Shown: positions 16,007 to 24,514 of the stretch, one piece after another
Layout of the letters: every line of letters begins with the position of its first letter
Numbering within the stretch: the stretch's first letter is position 1
Source: Sphingomonas_L flavalba_A
GTDB lineage: Bacteria; Pseudomonadota; Alphaproteobacteria; Sphingomonadales; Sphingomonadaceae
DNA: 64,000 nucleotides
Assembly: GCF_047553045.1 (NCBI RefSeq)
Contig: NZ_CP180208.1
Span: forward strand, 3,152,394-3,216,393
Reading direction: 5' to 3'
Made by a program: the position numbers and the translations under genes
The notes under the pieces: generated by a model
What the model saw: only the letters and a program-made list of their open reading frames with translations
What the model was told of the DNA's origin: nothing
Database searches by the model: none

Positions 16007-16891
16007 TCAGCCGGTTTTCGGCGCCGCTCCGGCGGCAGCGCGGCGATAGGTCTGGTCGGCGGTCGGGAAACGCCTTGCCCTGACCTCGTCGGCATAGGTG
16101 GCGGCGGCATCGGTGACCAGATCGGCCATCGCCGCGTAACGCTTGACGAAACGCGGCGTCCGCTCGAACAGCCCCAGCATATCCTCGGTGACCAGCACCT
16201 GCCCGTCGCAACGAGCCGACGCGCCGATGCCGATCGTCGGGCAGGCGACCGCTTCGGTGATCGCATCGGCGATCGACTCGATCACCCCCTCGACGACGAT
16301 CGCGAAGCAGCCGGCCTCGGCGACCGCCCGCGCGTCGCCGATCAGCTTCTTCTCCTCCGCCTCGCTGCGCCCGCGCGCACCGTAACCGCCCAGCACATTC
16401 ACCGCCTGCGGGGTCAGGCCGACATGGGCCATCACCGGAATGCCGCGGGCGGACAGGAAGGCGATCGTCTCCGCCATCGCTTCGCCGCCCTCCAGCTTGA
16501 CGGCGACGGCCCCGGTTTCCTTCATGATCCGCGCCGCGCTGGCGAAGGCCTGCTTCTTCGACCCCTCGTAGCTGCCGAACGGCATGTCGACGACGACGGC
16601 GGCGTGATAGCTGCCACGCACCACCGCCGCGCCGTGGGCGCACATCATCTCCAGGCTGACCGGCACTGTCGACGGCAGGCCGTAAATCACCTGGCCCAGG
16701 CTGTCGCCGACCAGCAGCAGGTCGCAATGCGGATCGAGCAGTTGCGCCATCCGCACGGTATAGGCGGTCAGCATGACCAGCGGTTCGCCGCCCTTGCGGG
16801 CGCGCACGGCGGGAATGTTCAGCCGCTTCATCGGCGCCGGGGTCGGCGTGGCGCGGCTGGTGGCGGTGTCGATGGTGAAGGTGGTAGACAT
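16007..16891 (-). CDS. panB: 3-methyl-2-oxobutanoate hydroxymethyltransferase
   Basis: The 294-residue protein is PanB, which transfers a hydroxymethyl group from methylene-tetrahydrofolate to ketoisovalerate in pantothenate and coenzyme A synthesis. Typical motifs are KGGEPLVMLTAYT, LLVGDSLGQVIYGLPSTVPVSLEMM, MPFGSYEG, VKLEGGE, MAHVGLTPQ and ITEAVACPTIGIGA. Length is about 20 residues above the usual because of an N-terminal TPTPAPMKRL extension. Other pantothenate genes are not in the window. Confidence 0.96.
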   Translation of the reverse strand: MSTTFTIDTATSRATPTPAPMKRLNIPAVRARKGGEPLVMLTAYTVRMAQLLDPHCDLLLVGDSLGQVIYGLPSTVPVSLEMMCAHGAAVVRGSYHAAVVVDMPFGSYEGSKKQAFASAARIMKETGAVAVKLEGGEAMAETIAFLSARGIPVMAHVGLTPQAVNVLGGYGARGRSEAEEKKLIGDARAVAEAGCFAIVVEGVIESIADAITEAVACPTIGIGASARCDGQVLVTEDMLGLFERTPRFVKRYAAMADLVTDAAATYADEVRARRFPTADQTYRRAAAGAAPKTG

Positions 16892-16959
16892 GCCGCCTGC
16901 CTAGCCTGTTGCGCTGCGGGAGGAAAGCAGATGGCGAAGAACACCCGGCGGGACGCGGC

Positions 16960-17793
16960 ATGAGCCGGCTGCTCGTCTTCGGCCCCGGCTATACCGCGTC
17001 ACGGCTGATGCGGGCGGCGGCGGCGCGCGGCTGGGCGACGCGCGCGGTCGATCGGGCGACCCTCGCCGACACCGGCGCCGTCGCCGACGCGGTCGCCTGG
17101 TCGACTCATATCCTGTCGTCGGTGCCGCCGGGGGACGACGGCGCCGATCCGGTGCTCGCCCGTCACGGCCCGGCACTCGCCGCCAGCGGCCGGATCATCG
17201 CCTATCTGTCGTCGACCGGCGTCTACGGCGACAGCGGCGGCGGCTGGATCGACGAAAGCGCGCCGCTCGTCCCCGGCCGCCGGCCGGGCCGCGCCGCCGC
17301 CGACCAAGCCTGGGCGGCGCTCTCGCCCGACAGCTTCGTCTTCCGCCTGCCCGGCATCTACGGCCCCGGCCGCTCGGCGCTCGACCGGGTCGCGGCGGGC
17401 ACCGCCTACCGCGTCGAACTTTCCGGCCATGTTTTCAGTCGTGTCCATGTCGACGACATCGTGGCCGCGGTTTTGCTGGGGTTGGAAGGCGGCCCGGCCG
17501 GGTCCTACAACCTCGCCGACGACAATCCGGCGCCCCAGTTTGCCGTGATAACCTACGCCGCAACCCTGCTCGGCATCGCCCCGCCGCCGCTGGTCCCGCC
17601 CGCCGCGCTGCCCCCGGCCGCCCGCGCCTTCTACGCCGCCAGCCGCCGCGTCGCCAACGGCCGGGCGAAGCGCCTGCTCGGCTGGCGCCCGCTCTACCCG
17701 GACTTCCGCTCCGGGCTGCGCGCGCTCAGCGCGATGATCAGCCCGGCCAGCGTCAGCAGCCCGCCCGCCACCGCCGGCCCCGACCAGCGATAG
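16960..17793 (+). CDS. NAD(P)-binding epimerase-like protein (YeeZ-type)
   Basis: The 277-residue protein opens with LLVFGPGYTASRLMRAAAARG, a Rossmann glycine motif. It continues with YLSSTGVYGDSGGGWIDE, LPGIYGPGRSALDRV and VHVDDIVAAV, which places it with extended SDR proteins of the YeeZ/epimerase type. The usual catalytic Tyr-x-x-x-Lys is not evident, so enzymatic activity is doubtful. The start ATG 16960 overlaps the stop of a ten-codon ORF (16931-16963) that has the better ribosome site, GGGAGGAAAG, so translation may be coupled. Its last 100 bases overlap the DMT transporter gene on the other strand. Confidence 0.75.
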   Translation: MSRLLVFGPGYTASRLMRAAAARGWATRAVDRATLADTGAVADAVAWSTHILSSVPPGDDGADPVLARHGPALAASGRIIAYLSSTGVYGDSGGGWIDESAPLVPGRRPGRAAADQAWAALSPDSFVFRLPGIYGPGRSALDRVAAGTAYRVELSGHVFSRVHVDDIVAAVLLGLEGGPAGSYNLADDNPAPQFAVITYAATLLGIAPPPLVPPAALPPAARAFYAASRRVANGRAKRLLGWRPLYPDFRSGLRALSAMISPASVSSPPATAGPDQR

Positions 17794-18611
17794 CCCTCGA
17801 ACAGTGTCGACAGCGCCATCGCGATCACCGGGATCAGCACGCTGGTATAGGCCGCTGCCGCCGGACCGATGTCGCGGATCAGCTGGTAGTAAAGGGCAAA
17901 GGCCAGCGCCGACGCCATCACCCCCAGATAGAGCAGCCCTAGGATATAGCCGGCCCGCATCTCGATCACCGGCGGCCCGCTCGTCGTATAGGCGACCACC
18001 GAATCGATCGCCGCGCCGCCCAGCATCGCCCAGCCGAGCAGCACCGTCATCGGCAACGCCCGCCCCCGCTCCGTTGCCTGCATGACGTTGGCGACAGACG
18101 CGAACAGCACCGCGCCCAGCGTCAGCGCCACGCCTTCCAGCACCGCGTCGCTGCCGGTGGCCGCCATCCGCGCCTCATGCGCGAACAACACGACGATGCC
18201 GGCGATAGCCACCGCCGAACCGATAATGAAGGTCCGTGCCATCCGCCGCCCCAGGAACAGCCGGGACAGCACCGCATTGGGCACCAGCAGCAGCGCGAAC
18301 ACCACCGCCACCAGCCCCGACGTCACATGCTGCTCCGCCCGGTAGACAAGGTTGTAGTTCAGCGCGAACTGGCCGACGCCAAGCAGCATGACAAAGCCGA
18401 TATCGCCCGGCGCCAGCCGCAGGCTTTCCCCCCGCCACAGCGCGACGCCCAGCATCGCCACCCCGGCGATCGCGAAACGATAGGTCACCGACCAGCTGGA
18501 CGGCACCACCCCCAGCTGGTCGCGGATGACCAGCCAGGTCGACCCCCAGATCAGCGTCACCAACACGAACGGCACCACGACGCCGGGGCGCCACCGCGCG
18601 GCGCGCGCCAT
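17694..18611 (-). CDS. EamA-type DMT transporter
   Basis: The 305-residue membrane protein has ten predicted helices in two EamA repeats. The first begins PFVLVTLIWGSTWLVIRDQLG and the second ends AAYTSVLIPVIAMALSTLFEGYRWSG. Drug/metabolite transporters of this kind export amino acids or metabolites; the substrate is unknown. ATG 18611 is 14 bases after the stop of the threonine aldolase gene, so the two are probably one transcript. That context makes an amino-acid export role possible, but this is inference. Confidence 0.87.
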   Translation of the reverse strand: MARAARWRPGVVVPFVLVTLIWGSTWLVIRDQLGVVPSSWSVTYRFAIAGVAMLGVALWRGESLRLAPGDIGFVMLLGVGQFALNYNLVYRAEQHVTSGLVAVVFALLLVPNAVLSRLFLGRRMARTFIIGSAVAIAGIVVLFAHEARMAATGSDAVLEGVALTLGAVLFASVANVMQATERGRALPMTVLLGWAMLGGAAIDSVVAYTTSGPPVIEMRAGYILGLLYLGVMASALAFALYYQLIRDIGPAAAAYTSVLIPVIAMALSTLFEGYRWSGPAVAGGLLTLAGLIIALSARSPERKSG

Positions 18612-18625
18612 ACCGGCCGCCGTCG

Positions 18626-19627
18626 TCACAGCGCGGCGATCGCGCGGGCGATCGGCGCCACCGCCGCCACGTCCTGGTCCCAGCTCGTCACCAGCCGCAC
18701 CACGCCCGGCTCCCAATCGTAAAACGCGAAACCCTGCGCGCGCAGCGCCGCCGCCTCGTCCGCCGACACCCGCAGGAAAAGCTCGTTCGCCTCGACGGGG
18801 TGGACCAGCCGCGCACCCGCCACCGCCGCGATCGCCGCCGCGCTGGCATTGGCGGCGCGGGCGTTGGCCAGCCACAGATCGTCCTTCAGCATCGCCAGGA
18901 TCTGCGCGGCCAGATAGCGCCCCTTGGACAACAGATGTCCCCCGCGCTTGCGCCGGGCGGCGATCAATCCTGCAAGCTCCGGCCGGAAACAGACCAACGC
19001 CTCCGCCGACAGCGCGCCGTTCTTGACGAAGCCGAAGCTCAGTATGTCGACCCCGGCCCGCCAGGTCAGCGCCGCCGGGCTGGCGCCGCTATGGACGACG
19101 GCATTGGCGAAGCGGGCGCCATCCATGTGGAAACCCCAGCCCCGCGCCCGCGCCAGTTCGCCAAGCGCCCCGACTTCGTCAGGGCGGTAGGCGCGGCCAT
19201 ATTCGGTGGCGTTGGTGATCGACAACGCGCGCGGCTGAACGCGGTGGACATCGTCGACAATCGCGTCGGCGACCGCGCGCACCCCCTCCGGCGCAAGCTT
19301 GGCGCCGTCACCATCGGCGAGCAGCAGCTTGGCGCCATGAGTGTAGAATTCCGGCGCGCCGCACTCGTCATTCTGGATATGCGCGTCGCGGTGGCAGATG
19401 ACACCGCCGTGCGGCGGGCACAGCGCCGCCAGCGCCAGCGCATTGGCGGCGGTCCCGGTCGACACCCACAGCGCGCTGACCGGGGTTTCGAACACGTCGG
19501 AGAAGGCCGCGTCGAGCGAGCGGCTGAGCGCATCGCCGTCATAGGCGGTATCAAGCCGGTTGGCCCGGCCGATCGCGTCGAGCACCGCCGGGCAGACCGG
19601 CGCAGCATTATCCGAAAAATACCGCAT
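18626..19627 (-). CDS. Low-specificity threonine aldolase family protein
   Basis: The 333-residue PLP enzyme belongs to the beta-eliminating lyase/threonine aldolase family. It shows the pocket GTAANALALAALCPP, the ring-stacking DAHIQNDECGAPEF region, HMDGARFANAV with the PLP-pairing Asp169, and FGFVKNG with Lys202 as the Schiff-base lysine. Threonine aldolases cleave threonine to glycine and acetaldehyde. The family has related enzymes with other beta-hydroxy amino acids, so the exact substrate is open. ATG 19627 is the first residue of the conserved MRYFSDNAAP opening. Confidence 0.88.
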   Translation of the reverse strand: MRYFSDNAAPVCPAVLDAIGRANRLDTAYDGDALSRSLDAAFSDVFETPVSALWVSTGTAANALALAALCPPHGGVICHRDAHIQNDECGAPEFYTHGAKLLLADGDGAKLAPEGVRAVADAIVDDVHRVQPRALSITNATEYGRAYRPDEVGALGELARARGWGFHMDGARFANAVVHSGASPAALTWRAGVDILSFGFVKNGALSAEALVCFRPELAGLIAARRKRGGHLLSKGRYLAAQILAMLKDDLWLANARAANASAAAIAAVAGARLVHPVEANELFLRVSADEAAALRAQGFAFYDWEPGVVRLVTSWDQDVAAVAPIARAIAAL

Positions 19628-19745
19628 CTCCGGGCCATTGCGGCCGCCGCGCGCCAGCGTCAAGCGCACGGGCGGAATATCGCCCGCACCCAGCGCCCGC
19701 GATCACAAATCGACTCGCTCCCCCCGGTTACGCTATTGCGGGACG

Positions 19746-22415
19746 GTGACCGACGTGCCCCATTCCGCGGAAAACCCCACCGCGCCAGCCGCCGAGCCGG
19801 AACCGGAGCCACGCGGCAAGCTGAAGATTTTTCTCGGCGCGGCGCCGGGTGTCGGCAAGACCTACGAGATGCTGAGCAGTGCCGCCCAGCGACTCGCGGC
19901 CGGGACCGACGTCGTGATCGGCTTCGTCGACACCCACGGCCAGCCGGAAACCGACGCACTGGCCGCCCGCTTCGAATGCATCCCGCGCGTCGTTGTCGCC
20001 CATGCCGCCGCCACGCTGGAGGAAATGGACATAGACGCAATCCTCGCCCGCGCCCCGGCGCTGGTGCTGATCGACGACTACGCCCACGCCAATCCTGACG
20101 CATGCCGCCACCCGCGCCGCTGGCAAGATGTCGAGGAACTGCGCGGCGCCGGGATCGACGTCTACACCACCCTCAACATCCAGCATATCGAAAGCCTCAG
20201 CGATGTCGTCGCCGGCTTCACCCATCTGCCGGTCCGCGACACCGTGCCCGACAGTATCCTCGACGCCGCCGAGATCGAGGTCGTCGACCTGCCGCCCGAC
20301 GAGCTGATCGAGCGGCTGAAGCAAGGCAAGGTCGCGGTGCCCGACGACGCGACCCGCGCGCCGCAGCATTATTTCTCCCGGCCGATTCTCTCGGCGCTGC
20401 GCGAACTGGCACTGCGCCGCGCCGCGATGCGGGTCGACAACCAGATGCTGGAGGATCTGGACGGTGCCGCACCGGCGGCGTCCTTCGCCGGGGGTGAGCG
20501 CGTACTCGTCGCGATCAGCGAGTTGCCAGGCGCCGACATGCTGATCCGCACCGCCAAGCGGCTGGCCGACGCACTGCGCGCGCCGTGGACCGCCGTCTTC
20601 GTCGAAACACCGCGCGCCGAAGGCTTCACCGCCGATGAGCGCGCCCGTCTGGCCGCCGCGTTCCGCCTCGCCGGCACGCTCGGCGCGACGCTGGTCACCG
20701 TGCCGGCGGAAAACGTCGTCGCCGGGCTGGTCGCCCAGATCGAGGGCATGCGCGCAACCCAGCTGGTCATCGGCAAGTCGCAGCGCAGCTGGTGGTTCGA
20801 ACTACGCCATGGCTCGGTCGTCGACCGGCTGCTGCGCCACAGCGAGGGGCTGGCGATCCACGTCATCCCCGCCGCTCGCACCGGCGAGGCCGCCCATCGC
20901 CTGCGCGGGCGACGTACACCGCAGCGCCCCGGCTCACCCGCGACCTATGCGCTGATCCTGCTGCTGGTGGCGGTCGCCACCGGCGCGGCCGCGCTGGCGG
21001 AACCGCTGATCGGCAGCGGCGGCATCGACCTCGTCTATCTGGTGCCGACGATCGGGGTCGCCGCGCTCTATGGGCTGCGCGTCGGCCTGATCACCAGCGT
21101 AGCCTGCGCGCTCGCCTATAATTTCTTCTTCCTGTCGCCGCACTACACCTTCACCGTCGGCGATCCGGAAGGCTTGTTCACCGTCGTCATCCTGCTCGCC
21201 GTCGCCACCTTCGCCAGCAAGCTGACCGGGCAATTGCGCTCCCGCGCCGCGCTCGGCGTGCGCAGCGCGCGCGAAAACGCGGCGATCGCCGGCTTCGCGC
21301 AAACATTGGCACGGGTGTCGGACGCCGGCTCGACCGCGGCGGCGATTTGCGCGGAGGTCTCCCACCTGCTTGCCGTCAACGCGGTGGTACTGGTCCGGGG
21401 GGAAGACGGCGTCCGCATCCTGCGGTCCAACCCGCCGATCGAACGGATCGGACCGGTCGACGTCGCCGCCGCCGACTGGGCGTTCAAGCGCGGCGAGCCG
21501 GCCGGGCGCGGGACGGCGACGCTGACCGCGGCGGATTGGCAGTTCCACCCGCTGAAGACATCGCTCGGCGTGCTCGCGGTGCTGGGCATTGCCCGCGACG
21601 ACGGCGACGATCCGGTACCGTCCGACCGCACCGTGCTGCTATCGACGCTGGTCGGGCAGGCGGCGCTGGCGCATGAACGCATCGCGCTAGAGGACGAGAT
21701 GCGTCAACTCGGCCTGCTGAAGGCGCGCGACCGGTTGCGGACCGCCTTGCTCTCCTCGATCGGGCAGGACCTGCGCGCACCGCTCGACACCGCGCGCAAG
21801 GCGGTCGCCGAACTGAACGGCGCCCACCCCAAATCGCCGGGGGTGACAACGCTGGTGCGGGTGATCGGCCGGCTCGGCCGCTTCCTCGACGATCTGTTCG
21901 ACATGGCCCGGCTCGACGGTGGCGCGCTGACCGCCACGCCGGAACCGGTCGACCTGAGTGAAGCGGTGGCGGGTGCGGTGCAGGCGCTGCGGGGCAGCCT
22001 TGCCGACGGGCGGGTCGAACTGGCGGTGCCGCCGTCTTTGCCGCCGGTGATGGCCGATCCGCGGCTGCTCCACCACATTCTGGTCAACCTGCTCGCCGAG
22101 TCGGCGCAGCACGGCGCCGGGCGCATTCGGGTGGAAGGCGCGCGCCGGCAGGGCGGGTTGAGCCTGACCGTGCTCGATGACGGCCCGACACTACCCGACG
22201 GTGACGGCAACACGGTGTTCGGTCCGTTCGGGCAGGACGCGGCGCGGCAAGGCAGCAGCGGCCTTGCCCTCGCCATCGTCAAGGGCTTCGCCGACGCGAT
22301 GGAGGTCGCCGCGACCGCCACCAGCCGCCCGGAAGGCGGCGCCGCCTTCACACTCGACTTCCCGGAACCGCTGATCGTCCGTACCGGCCGGGCGAGGCCG
22401 GAAGCCGGGGCCTGA
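19746..22415 (+). CDS. KdpD-like sensor protein with degenerate kinase core
   Basis: From GTG 19746 the 889-residue protein has the full KdpD layout: an N-terminal KdpD domain with Walker A GAAPGVGKT (31-39) and the RHPRRWQDVEEL block, a Usp-like domain, four closely spaced membrane helices (about 400-490), a GAF-like region, and a histidine-kinase core. In the core the phospho-acceptor motif reads SSIGQDLRAPL, with Gln674 in place of the histidine. The N-box reads NLLAESAQH, with Ser786 in place of the Asn, and the G1 box reads DDGPTLPD. Such a protein probably cannot autophosphorylate. No kdpFABC or kdpE is present in the window. Confidence 0.88.
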   Translation: MTDVPHSAENPTAPAAEPEPEPRGKLKIFLGAAPGVGKTYEMLSSAAQRLAAGTDVVIGFVDTHGQPETDALAARFECIPRVVVAHAAATLEEMDIDAILARAPALVLIDDYAHANPDACRHPRRWQDVEELRGAGIDVYTTLNIQHIESLSDVVAGFTHLPVRDTVPDSILDAAEIEVVDLPPDELIERLKQGKVAVPDDATRAPQHYFSRPILSALRELALRRAAMRVDNQMLEDLDGAAPAASFAGGERVLVAISELPGADMLIRTAKRLADALRAPWTAVFVETPRAEGFTADERARLAAAFRLAGTLGATLVTVPAENVVAGLVAQIEGMRATQLVIGKSQRSWWFELRHGSVVDRLLRHSEGLAIHVIPAARTGEAAHRLRGRRTPQRPGSPATYALILLLVAVATGAAALAEPLIGSGGIDLVYLVPTIGVAALYGLRVGLITSVACALAYNFFFLSPHYTFTVGDPEGLFTVVILLAVATFASKLTGQLRSRAALGVRSARENAAIAGFAQTLARVSDAGSTAAAICAEVSHLLAVNAVVLVRGEDGVRILRSNPPIERIGPVDVAAADWAFKRGEPAGRGTATLTAADWQFHPLKTSLGVLAVLGIARDDGDDPVPSDRTVLLSTLVGQAALAHERIALEDEMRQLGLLKARDRLRTALLSSIGQDLRAPLDTARKAVAELNGAHPKSPGVTTLVRVIGRLGRFLDDLFDMARLDGGALTATPEPVDLSEAVAGAVQALRGSLADGRVELAVPPSLPPVMADPRLLHHILVNLLAESAQHGAGRIRVEGARRQGGLSLTVLDDGPTLPDGDGNTVFGPFGQDAARQGSSGLALAIVKGFADAMEVAATATSRPEGGAAFTLDFPEPLIVRTGRARPEAGA

Positions 22416-22428
22416 CCCCCACTATCGT

Positions 22429-23337
22429 TCAGGCGTGACTGCGGCCGAAATCGGGGCGCTCATCATCCTGCCCCTGTTCGATGATGCTGCGCCGGATCGC
22501 GCGGGTGCGGGTGAACAGGTCGAACAGCGCGTCGCCGTCGTCCCAGCGTATCGCGCGCTGCAGGGCGGTCAGATCTTCGGTGAAGCGCTGGAGCATTTCC
22601 AGCACCGCGTCCTTGTTGGCAAGGAACACGTCACGCCACATGGTCGGGTCGGACGCCGCGATGCGGGTGAAGTCGCGAAAGCCGCCGGCCGAATATTTGA
22701 TGACTTCCGACCGGGTTACCGCCTCCAGATCGGACGCGGTCCCGACGATGCTGTAGGCGATCAGGTGCGGCAGATGGCTGGTGATCGCCAGAACCAGATC
22801 ATGATGGTCGGCCGCCATCGTCTCGACCTCGGCGCCCAGCGCTCGCCAGAACGCCTCGACCCGCGCGACCGCCGCCGGATCGGCATCCTCGGCCGGGGTA
22901 AGAATGCACCAGCGGCCACGGAACAGGCTCGCGAAGCCGGCTTCCGGTCCGCTGCGCTCGGTTCCCGCCACCGGGTGCGCCGGCACGATGGCGCGGCCGG
23001 GCAGTGCCGCGCGCAACGCCGCCGCGACACCGGCCTTCGACGACCCGACATCGCTGACCACGGCATTGTCGGGCAGGTCGTCGGCAATCGCGGCGGCCAG
23101 GTCCGCCATCGCGCCGACCGGCACGCACAGGATGACGCAGTCGGCATCGGTCACCGCCGCGCCGGGGGTGTCGGTCACGTCGTCGCACAGACCGAGTCGC
23201 CGCACTGTGTCGCGGACCGCCGGGTCGCTGTCATGGCCGGTAATGCGCGCGGTTGGCATCGCCTCGCCCACCGCGCGGGCCAGCGACGAGCCGATCAGAC
23301 CAAGGCCGAGGATCGCGATGCGGGCGAAGGGCAGCAT
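22429..23337 (-). CDS. tyrA: Prephenate/arogenate dehydrogenase
   Basis: The 302-residue protein opens with the NAD-binding GLGLIGSSLARA. It contains SDVGSSKAGV, PAHPVAGTERSG and the ITSHLPHLIAYS histidine block of TyrA/TyrC dehydrogenases. These oxidatively decarboxylate prephenate or arogenate in tyrosine synthesis. Specificity cannot be read by eye. The start overlaps the hisC stop (TGATG), so the two are coupled. The protein lacks fused chorismate mutase or ACT domains. Confidence 0.92.
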   Translation of the reverse strand: MLPFARIAILGLGLIGSSLARAVGEAMPTARITGHDSDPAVRDTVRRLGLCDDVTDTPGAAVTDADCVILCVPVGAMADLAAAIADDLPDNAVVSDVGSSKAGVAAALRAALPGRAIVPAHPVAGTERSGPEAGFASLFRGRWCILTPAEDADPAAVARVEAFWRALGAEVETMAADHHDLVLAITSHLPHLIAYSIVGTASDLEAVTRSEVIKYSAGGFRDFTRIAASDPTMWRDVFLANKDAVLEMLQRFTEDLTALQRAIRWDDGDALFDLFTRTRAIRRSIIEQGQDDERPDFGRSHA

Positions 23338-24449
23338 CAGCCGCGCGCTTCGGCCAGCGTGCGGAGCGCGGCGGCGACGCCGCGCGTCTCCTCCTCGGTC
23401 CCGACGGTGATGCGCAGCCCGTGGCCCAGTTGCTGCCCCGGCAGCCAGCGGGTGATGTAGCCTGCGTCCATCAACCCCTTATACGCCTGCTCGGCGCTCA
23501 GCGTGCCGGCGAACAGCAGCAGCAGGAAATTCGCCTTCGACGGCACCACGCTGATCCCGTGGTTGCCAAGCGCGCCGATCTCGTCGGCCAGCCACTGGCG
23601 CCAACGGGCGTTGTGGGCCCGGCTTTCGGCGACGAAGGCGTCGTCGCCAAGCGCGGCGATCGCCGCCGCCTGCCCGGCGCTGGTGATGTCGAACGGGGCG
23701 CGAATCCGGTGCATCGCCTGCACGGCTTCAGCCGGTCCGTAGCCCCAGCCGATCCGCTCCGCCGCCAGCCCGTGAATCTTGGAAAAGGTGCGGGTGACAA
23801 TGACGTTAGGCGCGGTCGCCGCCAGCGCCATCGCGCCGTCATCGTCCTCGGCGTCCAGATATTCGGCATAGGCTTGATCGACGACCAGCATCACGTCGGC
23901 CGGCAGCCCGGCATGCAGCCGCGCGATCTCCGCCCGCGCCGTGAAGGTTCCCGTCGGGTTGTTGGGGTTGGCGACAAACACGACGCGGGTCCGTGGCGTC
24001 ACCGCCGCCAGGATGGCGTCGACATCGGTCGCATAGTCGCGGTCCGGCGCGATAACCGGCTCCGCCCCGACCCGGCGAGCAGCAATCTCGTAAACCGCGA
24101 AGCCGTAGCGGACGTAGATCACTTCGTCGCCCGGCCCGGCATAGGCGCCGGCGGCCAAGTGCAGCACTTCGTCCGATCCGGTGCCATAGATCACCCGCGC
24201 CGGGTCGAGCCCGTATTTCGCCGCGATCGCCTCGCGCAGCAGGGTGGCGCCCGCGTCGGGGTAGCGGCTGAGCCCATCGGCGTGGGCGGCAAAGGCGGCG
24301 CGGGCGGCGCCGCCGGTGCCGAGCGGGTTTTCGTTGGACGACAGCTTGACGATCCTGCGCCCGTCACCGGCGCTCGACCGCCCCGGCACATAAGGCGCGA
24401 TCGCCATGATCCAGTCCTTGGGGCGGGGGGCGTTCGCTGCATCTGTCAT
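23337..24449 (-). CDS. hisC: Histidinol-phosphate / aromatic aminotransferase
   Basis: The 370-residue PLP aminotransferase of the HisC type has SSNENPLGTG, YGTGSDEVLHLAAGAY, FVANPNNPTGT, DQAYAEY and TRTFSKIHGLAAERIGWG, in which the Lys of FSK binds PLP. Coupling to tyrA suggests it also, or mainly, serves tyrosine and phenylalanine transamination, as HisC homologues often do. The rest of the his operon is absent here. Start ATG 24449 leads into TDAANAPRPKDWI. The gene is divergent from metX, 65 bp away. Confidence 0.92.
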   Translation of the reverse strand: MTDAANAPRPKDWIMAIAPYVPGRSSAGDGRRIVKLSSNENPLGTGGAARAAFAAHADGLSRYPDAGATLLREAIAAKYGLDPARVIYGTGSDEVLHLAAGAYAGPGDEVIYVRYGFAVYEIAARRVGAEPVIAPDRDYATDVDAILAAVTPRTRVVFVANPNNPTGTFTARAEIARLHAGLPADVMLVVDQAYAEYLDAEDDDGAMALAATAPNVIVTRTFSKIHGLAAERIGWGYGPAEAVQAMHRIRAPFDITSAGQAAAIAALGDDAFVAESRAHNARWRQWLADEIGALGNHGISVVPSKANFLLLLFAGTLSAEQAYKGLMDAGYITRWLPGQQLGHGLRITVGTEEETRGVAAALRTLAEARG

Positions 24450-24480
24450 GGCCGCGGTCCCTAGCGCCGGCGCTGGCCGA

Positions 24481-24508
24481 TTGACAAGGCGCGCTGCCGC
24501 CGCATAGC
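24481..24508 (+). promoter_or_regulatory. metX promoter, probable leaderless transcript
   Basis: TTGACA (24481-24486) and CATAGC (24503-24508) are separated by 16 bases. The GTG start of metX at 24515 lies only six bases after the -10 box, where the transcript itself would begin. The -35 is perfect and the -10 moderate. No ribosome site is present before the GTG, which agrees with a leaderless message. Confidence 0.5.
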
Positions 24509-24514
24509 GGGCCT

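Noticed and set aside
24450..24514. SAM riboswitch in front of metX
   Set aside because: Only 65 bp separate hisC and metX, and a promoter fits directly before the GTG. No SAM-II-like conserved pairing is visible.
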